A stretch of DNA of 5,122 nt, from assembly GCA_029250305.1 (NCBI GenBank), contig JAQXFM010000126.1, forward strand, positions 1-5,122, written 5' to 3'. The stretch comes from Candidatus Poseidoniaceae archaeon (lineage in GTDB: Archaea; Thermoplasmatota; Poseidoniia; Poseidoniales; Poseidoniaceae). The notes below the pieces were generated by a model. That model had not been told where the DNA came from and made no database searches. It saw only the letters and a list, made by a program, of their open reading frames with translations. A program made the translations under genes and the position numbers. Below are positions 1 to 5,122 of this stretch, in pieces (the stretch's first letter is position 1; every line of letters starts with the position of its first letter).

Positions 1-3000
1 GGCTTGTTGTTGTACAGTTCCCAGTTGAAAAGTCCCAACGAATAGGAAGGAGATCGCTGCCTTGATTCGAAGCCAGTTCGACAATGACATCGGTCATATC
101 GGACCCACCATTCGGTTCATTCAGGTCGACATTCAGTTCGTAGGGCGTGTGTGGGTGAAGCCATGATTCGCGACCGGATTCAAAAGAAAAGGCACCTGGC
201 TCGATGGTTGGCGCTCCGTCAACGGCAAGCTGGTACATGAACAAATGCTCACCGCTTTGATTGCTTCCTCCGTCTTCAAGAGGTTGGCCAGCATCATCTG
301 CTCCGGTGATGTAGACAGCCACTTTTTGCCCCAAACTTCCCCCCGTGTCATCGAGCAAGAGGGTGTATTGTCCAATCAAACTCTCCAAGTCATTTGGAAT
401 GTACAACCCGAGGGATTGGAATTCGTCGCTATCGGGCCAGTGGTTGAGGTTCGTATCATCGATCCATTCTCGCCAGACCATGGCCTGAACGTTTGTTGGA
501 AGCAACGGTTGGTCCGTGATTTGAATTTGCATTGTTTGTGTGCTGGAAGGCGTTCGGTGGTCATACAAGTCCATCGAGGTGCTCAACACTTTCGGATTGA
601 CGGAGTCAATGTGGAACGTGCGTTCATACACTGCGTCCTCTGTCAGACCGGAGCCATTCAGGGATGTGAGTTCGAGGCGCCATGAGAGTTCTCCGAAGGT
701 GAATGGCACTGTATCCGTGTAGTTCCAATAATTCTCATCGAGGGTGGTTGTGTTGACGACCAATGTCTCGCCACGGTACAAACTTAGAATTGCATCACCA
801 TCTGCGAAAGCATCGATTGTATCGAGGCCTTCAAACCCGATTCGGACTGAAAGATGGACATCAATACCTGCCTTTAGGTAGTAATCAGATGAATCCAACA
901 CTCTTGAATGATCGGCGTCGGTAAACACCACTTCTTGGATTTCTAGGTCGTTTTCATAGCCTTGGAATCCGGGACCGCCCCATTCATGAACAGATGGCAT
1001 TGAGATGACGCTGTTGGAAAGCACAAGGCGTGATGTGGCAGTCATTTGCTCAGCATCGTCCCAAGTGGGTTCAATTCTGAAGGTAATGCTGATGGTCGTT
1101 TCAAGTCCGTTTTCGATCACAACAAGCGGTGAATCGGGGTGAAGTTCGATGTGTTGGAACCCGCCAACACCAACAGGCGTTGAGCCTGTAATTGGGAGAA
1201 GCCATGTACCGGTTGAAGCGCCATCGGTGACATCCAATCGAGCCAATGTCGCTGATGAACCATAGAGATTGTAGGTTGTGTTCATGGTTTGCCATCGTTG
1301 ACTCGGAGCAAGAATCGGGTCGTCAACCAGCATTTCCGTGCTGACCAACTGAACGGCAGAAGAAGTGTTCAGGCCTTCAACAGAAACGGTGAGTCCGCCT
1401 GGCGTTGTGGATGAGAAGGGCACCGTGATTTGATGCAACCCATTGGTCGAACCGAGCCCGTAGCGGATGGTGTTCAATGCTAAGACGAAGGCTGAATCTG
1501 ATTCTGCATCGATTGAAGTCCCTGTCGAATATGGCACAGCAAGACCAGCGAGCGTCACATTGCCGGTTCCTGTCACTTCAAACGTCACTTCAGCGAATGA
1601 AGTCCCCAAGACACCAACAGTGGAAGTGAGGCTTCCAAGCGTTGTACTGAACAGATCCAGTTGCGAGGAGGTGAGCGCTATGTGGCTGGTGCCGTTGAGT
1701 TCCCAGTTTGCAATTTCATCATTCCCAACTCGAAGGAGTATACCATCGAGGTTACCGTTGTATGAGAGAGCGGAGAAGGCGAACGAAGTGAGGTCTGTGA
1801 CAGGAACCCATGCCTTGCCCGTTGCGATTCCGGACAAACCGGGGTTGACTGGCATTTGGGTCGCACCGTTTTCAAATCGATCTTGAAGACCCCATGAGCC
1901 AACTCGAGCATCGCTTCCGCCCCATTCGAGGATTCCGTTACCGTCGAAATCAATGGATGGAGAGGTTGGTTGAAGACCGGCCATCAAGGCCACATGCAAG
2001 CTCGTAAGGGACCATTCCACTGCCATGCTCGTATTGTTGACGGTCGTGGTTGTGCCATCCGAAGAAGCACGAACTTGAATTCGTCCTGTAACGCTTTCTG
2101 CATCGACGAGGTCCACCGTGTATGGTGCTGAAATCTCAGTCCAAGGCTCATCCTCAGCGTACCGAATCGAGAGGGTTACGTTTTCCATTTCTGCCTCAAT
2201 CATCGCACTTGCCACAGCACCTGAGGTGGAAATCCAAGGCGAGGTTGCCGTGTCATTCACACTCCCGTTGAGGCTCGGAGGTGTGTTAGGGTATTCTGGG
2301 GCGAATGGAGCATGGTATGCATTTCCGCCAAGCGCCCAATCCAGAGCATCCACTTCCTGTTGGAATTGAACCGAATAACTCCCGTCACCGCTCAGTGAAT
2401 AGATGCTTGCCATTCGCCCATCGGGTGCCGGCTCGAGGTAGAGGTTGATTTTGATCGAGTCGTGGACGGTCCAATCCAAACCATTGGTAGGAATCCAACC
2501 GGCGCCGGTGCCCTGAAGCCCTTCGATTGGTTCACCAGTGGCGCCATCAAGGACACTCCAGTTCAAATTTCCACCATCAGGAATTGTTGCGTCGAGGTAC
2601 ATTGGTGCCCAAGGACCTGCGTTGACCTTCTGGAAGTCATTCACGCCAGACCCAATGGTTGGACTGGTCCAATCTGCAGAGGGTGGAAGAGCGAGGTGTA
2701 CATCGTCGACAAACCAATAATCGCAGCAAGTACCAGAGCCACGAAGTTGTTCAAAACGGACTTGGGTGGTCGCATGGAGGGCGGCGGCAGGCAGTGTTCC
2801 AAAGTAGGTCTGTGGAGCGCCACCTGCGGTGGAACCAGACCATGTGTGTACATCGACCCAGTTTCCGGAGGAGGTCTTGTATTTGAGTTTCAAATCCTCA
2901 CCGCTGTCTGCTTCTTCCCCACAGCTCGAAGAGCCTTGACGGACCCAAACATGGATTGGGATTGAGTTGAGTCCCGCAAGGTTCACCGCTGGCGACGTTG

Positions 3001-3553
3001 CATGTTCAGGGGTCGAACTGGCTTGGGTCTTGATCGAATTTCCAGTGCTCCCATTTTTGCCACAGTTTGGAGTATAGAGTCCGATGTAGGTCGATGTGGA
3101 GACGGTCCATCCTTGCAAACCGGTGTTGAAATCCCAAAGGGTTCCACCTCCGTCTCCAGTAAGCACGCCATCATCACCAAACGTGCCGTTGTGAACTGCT
3201 GAGGATGCAGACCAAACGCTGTCATCTTCCCAAACGAAACCAGTTTGTGTTGGTTGAACTGACGGTTCCATGGCCAGATGCACATTGGTGATTGGAGAAT
3301 TGCTTGGCACATCAAGCGTGAACGAGGTCGCAATTGCATTGTTTCCCGGAAGGAGGAATGTTCCGCTTTCTCCTTCAATCGCAGCGTGTGCATTTTGTTC
3401 GAAGAGCACAGGTGTGTAAGGCGCTTCCATCCCATCTGTCATCATGGTCTGAAGAGGACCACCGAGGACCATCAAGACGCAGAGAAACAACGCCGTGTTC
3501 AGACCGGACTTAGCCGCCATGCTTCGTGCTGTTCGTCTAAGAACTTGAAACAT
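1..3553 (-). CDS. Giant exported multidomain beta-sandwich protein, C-terminus cut by window edge
   Basis: The minus-strand frame stays open for 1184 codons from ATG 3553 to base 1, with no stop in the window. Its composition is that of a secreted protein: rich in Thr, Ser, Gly, Asn and Asp, and poor in Lys and Cys. In order it shows: basic N-terminus (LRRTAR, residues 5-10); hydrophobic signal core (about 18-31); MAM/reelin-like jellyroll domain (about 140-290); a beta-module with NWSVLDGATG (331-340) and GLDWTVHDSIKINLYL (358-373); another module (about 430-530); an acidic loop DFDGNGILEW (535-544) leading into WGLQDRF (554-560); then further Ig-like beta-modules to residue 1184. At least 16 N-x-S/T sequons are present. 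I see no protease, glycosidase or other catalytic motif and no internal transmembrane helix. The role is probably extracellular binding, adhesion or surface-layer function; this is inference. Start: ATG 3553 is preferred because GGTGAT and GGAGG lie just upstream; ATG 3520 (MAAKSGLNT...) is an in-frame alternative that keeps the signal core. The gene is divergent from ileS. Similar architectures are typical of large exported proteins of Marine Group II archaea, from memory and not searched. Confidence 0.93.
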   Translation of the reverse strand, partial: MFQVLRRTARSMAAKSGLNTALFLCVLMVLGGPLQTMMTDGMEAPYTPVLFEQNAHAAIEGESGTFLLPGNNAIATSFTLDVPSNSPITNVHLAMEPSVQPTQTGFVWEDDSVWSASSAVHNGTFGDDGVLTGDGGGTLWDFNTGLQGWTVSTSTYIGLYTPNCGKNGSTGNSIKTQASSTPEHATSPAVNLAGLNSIPIHVWVRQGSSSCGEEADSGEDLKLKYKTSSGNWVDVHTWSGSTAGGAPQTYFGTLPAAALHATTQVRFEQLRGSGTCCDYWFVDDVHLALPPSADWTSPTIGSGVNDFQKVNAGPWAPMYLDATIPDGGNLNWSVLDGATGEPIEGLQGTGAGWIPTNGLDWTVHDSIKINLYLEPAPDGRMASIYSLSGDGSYSVQFQQEVDALDWALGGNAYHAPFAPEYPNTPPSLNGSVNDTATSPWISTSGAVASAMIEAEMENVTLSIRYAEDEPWTEISAPYTVDLVDAESVTGRIQVRASSDGTTTTVNNTSMAVEWSLTSLHVALMAGLQPTSPSIDFDGNGILEWGGSDARVGSWGLQDRFENGATQMPVNPGLSGIATGKAWVPVTDLTSFAFSALSYNGNLDGILLRVGNDEIANWELNGTSHIALTSSQLDLFSTTLGSLTSTVGVLGTSFAEVTFEVTGTGNVTLAGLAVPYSTGTSIDAESDSAFVLALNTIRYGLGSTNGLHQITVPFSSTTPGGLTVSVEGLNTSSAVQLVSTEMLVDDPILAPSQRWQTMNTTYNLYGSSATLARLDVTDGASTGTWLLPITGSTPVGVGGFQHIELHPDSPLVVIENGLETTISITFRIEPTWDDAEQMTATSRLVLSNSVISMPSVHEWGGPGFQGYENDLEIQEVVFTDADHSRVLDSSDYYLKAGIDVHLSVRIGFEGLDTIDAFADGDAILSLYRGETLVVNTTTLDENYWNYTDTVPFTFGELSWRLELTSLNGSGLTEDAVYERTFHIDSVNPKVLSTSMDLYDHRTPSSTQTMQIQITDQPLLPTNVQAMVWREWIDDTNLNHWPDSDEFQSLGLYIPNDLESLIGQYTLLLDDTGGSLGQKVAVYITGADDAGQPLEDGGSNQSGEHLFMYQLAVDGAPTIEPGAFSFESGRESWLHPHTPYELNVDLNEPNGGSDMTDVIVELASNQGSDLLPIRWDFSTGNCTTTS
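1919..1951 (-). other. Acidic EF-hand-like loop DFDGNGILEWG, possible Ca2+ site
   Basis: Residues 535-545 read D-F-D-G-N-G-I-L-E-W-G. Asp535, Asp537, Asn539 and Glu543 are spaced like ligands in a short calcium loop of the dockerin/EF-hand type, though there is no flanking helix pair. It sits at a module junction, between the strand-rich region ending near residue 530 and the module starting WGLQDRF. It may stiffen the linker with bound Ca2+. It could instead simply be a conserved turn at the head of that module. Confidence 0.4.
2690..3133 (-). other. MAM/reelin-like jellyroll domain with the only Cys cluster
   Basis: Residues about 141-288 of the exported protein begin DFNTGLQGWTV and end WFVDDVHLALP. 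This pattern, 'D-F-(N/D)-x-G-L-x-G-W' at the start and 'Y-W-x-(I/V)-D-D-V' at the end, is typical of MAM, reelin-repeat and related LamG-like beta-jellyroll modules. The middle holds the strand HVWVRQGSSSCGEEADSGED and a tryptophan-rich strand (NWVDVHTW). Cys164, Cys211, Cys276 and Cys277 all lie here, and the only other post-signal cysteine in the visible protein is Cys1180. Disulfides that stabilise the fold outside the cell are therefore likely. Such domains usually bind ligands or mediate adhesion; the ligand here is unknown. Confidence 0.65.
3461..3502 (-). other. Signal-peptide hydrophobic core of the exported protein
   Basis: Residues 18-31 (LNTALFLCVLMVLG) form an uncharged hydrophobic stretch after a basic segment with R6, R7, R10 and K15. 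This matches a Sec-type signal peptide. Cleavage probably falls between about residues 31 and 57; no unambiguous AxA site can be fixed, although NAHAA at 54-58 is a candidate. The Cys at residue 25 sits inside the core and lacks a lipobox, so lipidation is unlikely. Confidence 0.8.
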
Positions 3554-3555
3554 AC

Positions 3556-3570
3556 CCTCCGGAAATCACC
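3556..3570 (-). promoter_or_regulatory. Shine-Dalgarno-like sequences ahead of the exported-protein start
   Basis: On the minus strand, GGTGAT (3570-3565) and GGAGG (3560-3556) precede ATG 3553. Both match parts of the archaeal anti-Shine-Dalgarno complement GGAGGTGAT. GGTGAT lies 11 bases from the ATG, and GGAGG only 2, which is closer than usual. Their presence favours ATG 3553 over the in-frame ATG 3520, which has no such sequence upstream. Confidence 0.5.
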
Positions 3571-3596
3571 TTCTTCGGCAAAAGTGTGAGAACTTG

Positions 3597-3607
3597 CAAT
3601 TGAATTG
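3597..3607. repeat. Small palindrome CAATTGAATTG in the promoter region
   Basis: CAATT and AATTG are perfect inverted copies around one central G. The palindrome sits in the AT-rich centre of the divergent region, where a symmetric site could serve both directions as an operator or as overlapping TATA-like elements. At 11 bases it could occur by chance in AT-rich DNA. Confidence 0.3.
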
Positions 3608-3680
3608 TATCATTGAAATGTTCGTTTTTTTGTTGAATCCCAAGGGTGAGGTTCAAGACAATACCGAAGTTGGGCGAAGC

Positions 3681-5122
3681 ATGGCTCAGCCCAATGCTGC
3701 AGGTGAACTGAATGCGGTTGCTCTTGAGACGGCTCTGCTCGAGGCATGGAAACAGGAAAATGCATTCCAAGCCTCAATTGACTCCCGCTCAAACGGCGCA
3801 CCTTTCATTTTCCTCGAAGGGCCACCAACTGCGAACGGGAAACCAGGCATTCACCACGTCGTTGCTCGAGCCTACAAGGACCTCGTTTGTCGATGGAAGA
3901 CCATGGAAGGGTTCCAAGTCAACCGAAAGGGAGGCTGGGATACGCACGGGTTGCCAGTGGAAATCGAAGTTCAAAAGCGAATGGATTTGATGTCCAACGA
4001 AGCCATTGAAGCCTACGGGATGGATAATTTCAACCAAGCATGCCGTGAATCGGTGTGGACCTATGAATCGGCATGGCGTGAAATGACCGAACGAATGGCG
4101 TATTGGGTTGATCTTGACAACCCGTATGTTACGCTCGAAAACAACTATGTTGAATCATGCTGGTGGGCACTCAAACAAATGTTCGACAAAGGTCTGTTGT
4201 ACAGAGGTCACAAAGTCCTCCCGTATTGCCCACAAACCGGCACATCATACTCAAGCCACGAAGTCGCTCTTGGCTACAAAGAAGTCGAAGAACCATCTGT
4301 GTATGTCAAATTCAAACTCACGGACGAAGACGCAAGCATACTCGCACGGACCACAACGCCGTGGACCCTACCCGGAAACGTAGGATTAGCTGTCGGGCCG
4401 GATGTCACATATGTTCGTGCGCGTGTGACCGAGGTTGCGGAAAATTGGACTGGACCTGGCGGTGCTCAAGTCGATGAAGTTGTCATTTTGGCAAAAGATC
4501 TCATGAAAGATGTGCTCCGACACAACGTCGAAGTCCTCGAAGAATTCCCAGGTTCCTCACTCGTTGGGCGTTCCTACGAGCCGCTCTTCCCAGACGCCGT
4601 CCCAAGGAATGGCTCAGCAACTGCTTGGACTGTTCTTGAAGCGGACTGGGTGACAACCACCGACGGTACTGGCGTGGTTCACACTGCCGTGATGTACGGT
4701 GAAGACGACTACAACCTCGGTATGGCCGCTGGATTGCCAGCATACCACACCGTGGGAATGGATGGGGCCTTCATCGAAGGAACGCACCCTGAACTCGATG
4801 GGCGCTATGTCAAAGATTGCGATCAAACCGTCATCGAACTGCTCTCTGCAGCGGGTGGAAGCAATGGCAAAGGACCGGAAAGTGGCTTACTCTACCGTGA
4901 AAAAGCCTACCTGCACGACTATCCACACTGCTGGCGGACTGGCCATCCTCTCCTCTACTATGCCATGGACTCCTGGTTCGTTCGCATGACAGCGGTCAAA
5001 GAACGCCGACTTGAATTCAACGATGGCGTTGAATGGGCTCCTGATTGGGTTGGCGAAGGGCGATTCGGTGAATGGTTACGCAACGTCAAGGATTGGGCAA
5101 TTTCCAGAGAACGCTATTGGGG
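3681..5122 (+). CDS. ileS: Isoleucyl-tRNA synthetase, N-terminal part, cut by window edge
   Basis: This cytoplasmic class I enzyme activates isoleucine with ATP, charges tRNA-Ile, and hydrolyses mischarged valine in its CP1 domain. The frame is open for 480 codons to the window end, under half of the usual 1000-plus residues. Visible motifs: FLEGPPTANGKPGIHH (44-59) with the permuted HIGH signature at 56-59; GGWDTHGLPVE (84-94); PYCPQTGTSYSSHEVALGY (181-199) entering CP1; TTTPWTLPGN (224-233) and GTGVVHTAVMYGEDDY (329-344), both editing-site motifs; HCWRTGHPLLYYAMDSWF (416-433) leaving CP1; and WAISRERYWG (472-481), which favours IleRS over ValRS or LeuRS. KMSKS and the anticodon-binding domain lie beyond the window. 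Start: ATG 3681 gives a normal short leader before the GPPTANG motif. In-frame ATG 3618 would add 21 residues (MFVFLLNPKG...) and overlaps the AT-rich putative promoter, so it is less likely. Neither start has a good Shine-Dalgarno. The gene is divergent from the exported-protein gene, with no operon partner visible. Confidence 0.96.
   Translation, partial: MAQPNAAGELNAVALETALLEAWKQENAFQASIDSRSNGAPFIFLEGPPTANGKPGIHHVVARAYKDLVCRWKTMEGFQVNRKGGWDTHGLPVEIEVQKRMDLMSNEAIEAYGMDNFNQACRESVWTYESAWREMTERMAYWVDLDNPYVTLENNYVESCWWALKQMFDKGLLYRGHKVLPYCPQTGTSYSSHEVALGYKEVEEPSVYVKFKLTDEDASILARTTTPWTLPGNVGLAVGPDVTYVRARVTEVAENWTGPGGAQVDEVVILAKDLMKDVLRHNVEVLEEFPGSSLVGRSYEPLFPDAVPRNGSATAWTVLEADWVTTTDGTGVVHTAVMYGEDDYNLGMAAGLPAYHTVGMDGAFIEGTHPELDGRYVKDCDQTVIELLSAAGGSNGKGPESGLLYREKAYLHDYPHCWRTGHPLLYYAMDSWFVRMTAVKERRLEFNDGVEWAPDWVGEGRFGEWLRNVKDWAISRERYW
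3846..3857 (+). other. Permuted HIGH motif Gly-Ile-His-His of IleRS
   Basis: Codons GGC ATT CAC CAC encode residues 56-59, directly after GPPTANGKP, where class I synthetases carry H-x-G-H. The first and third positions are swapped, giving G-x-H-H. This variant is established in a subset of type-2 (IleRS2) enzymes, where it keeps activity and is linked to very strong mupirocin resistance. It is read directly from the DNA and the frame is secure on both sides. Confidence 0.9.
4248..4925 (+). other. CP1 editing domain of IleRS
   Basis: Approximately residues 190-415 are inserted between the two halves of the Rossmann fold. The domain holds the Thr-rich strand TTTPWTLPGN (4350-4379) and the strand-loop GTGVVHTAVMYGEDDYN (4665-4715), whose acidic residues near Asp342/Asp343 correspond to the conserved Asp that holds the amino group of the misacylated valine. 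Both hallmark regions are intact, so post-transfer editing is expected to work. In the second motif the common 'HxAP' reads HTAV, so the Pro is absent; I recall this variant in other type-2 enzymes but cannot verify it here. Confidence 0.8.

Larger units (their letters stand above)
3554..3680. promoter_or_regulatory. Divergent intergenic region shared by both genes
   Basis: About 127 bases separate the two preferred start codons. The centre (about 3595-3633) is clearly AT-rich compared with the coding flanks and includes TTGAATTGTATC on the plus strand and GATACAATTCAATTG on the minus strand. Either could serve as a TATA-like element. An archaeal TATA box near 3600-3611 would put a plus transcript start near 3635, leaving a leader of roughly 45 bases before ATG 3681. 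On the minus strand, transcription would begin near 3575 and give a short leader carrying the Shine-Dalgarno-like bases. No RNA gene was seen here. The promoter placement is inferred from composition and spacing only. Confidence 0.4.

Noticed and set aside
1467..1886. Plus-strand open frame of 139 codons
   Set aside because: It is antisense to the exported-protein gene. Its sequence matches no family and is explained by the codon composition of the true gene on the other strand.
2462..2965. Plus-strand open frame of 167 codons opposite the exported-protein gene
   Set aside because: It lies entirely antisense to the continuous 1184-codon minus-strand frame, has no recognisable domain or ribosome-binding site, and reads as an overlap artefact.
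2983..3435. Minus-strand open frame of 150 codons in another register
   Set aside because: It overlaps the signal and jellyroll region of the true frame on the same strand but in a different register. Its product is rich in Arg, His, Met and Gln without any domain, as expected of an off-frame shadow.
3479..3481. Possible lipoprotein Cys at residue 25 of the exported protein
   Set aside because: The residues before it are LFL, which is not a lipobox (L-A/S/T/V-G/A/S-C), and it lies in the middle of the hydrophobic core and not at its end.
3521..3553. Possible twin-arginine (Tat) signal in LRRTARS
   Set aside because: The consensus S/T-R-R-x-F-L-K is not met after the Arg pair, and the hydrophobic core begins about ten residues later. 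A Sec signal is more consistent.
3623..3632. T-rich run as a transcription terminator
   Set aside because: It lies between two divergent gene starts, where no transcript is expected to end, and no stable hairpin precedes it.
3554..3680. tRNA or small RNA gene, or a T-box-like leader, ahead of ileS
   Set aside because: No cloverleaf, specifier loop or conserved T-box sequence can be found, and the region is too short for a T-box leader.

Overview
The window contains two genes that diverge from a short intergenic region of about 127 bases. Both run off the window, so neither 3' end is visible. Coding density is essentially complete, and no stretch over 300 bases lacks a gene.

Left, minus strand (about 3553 down to 1): a single uninterrupted reading frame of 1184 codons encodes the N-terminal part of a very large exported protein. 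It has an N-terminal signal sequence and a cysteine-containing MAM/reelin-like beta-jellyroll domain. A long series of threonine- and serine-rich beta-sandwich-like modules follows, including one acidic Asp-x-Asp-Gly-Asn-Gly loop. No catalytic domain is recognisable in the visible part, so a cell-surface or extracellular adhesive or binding role is inferred and not proven.

Middle (3554-3680): the divergent promoter region. It holds an AT-rich core with a small palindrome (CAATTGAATTG). On the minus strand, two Shine-Dalgarno-like stretches (GGTGAT and GGAGG) precede the exported-protein start.

Right, plus strand (about 3681 to the end): the N-terminal 480 codons of a class I isoleucyl-tRNA synthetase (ileS). 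This covers the first half of the Rossmann catalytic domain and the complete CP1 editing insertion. The frame is cut just after the WAISRERYWG motif. KMSKS and the anticodon-binding domain lie outside. The adenylate-binding signature reads Gly-Ile-His-His, the permuted form of HIGH known from one group of type-2 IleRS. The second Cys of both CxxC pairs expected around CP1 is replaced by Thr.

Organism: GC looks close to 50 percent. The giant Thr/Ser-rich exported protein, the archaeal-like GGTGAT ribosome-binding sequence and the tight gene packing fit a planktonic marine archaeon of the Marine Group II (Poseidoniales) type. This is an inference from style and recalled family patterns, since no rRNA or marker tree is available. 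The two genes have no evident functional link beyond sharing an upstream region. I found no RNA gene, mobile element, CRISPR array or clear novel multi-gene system.
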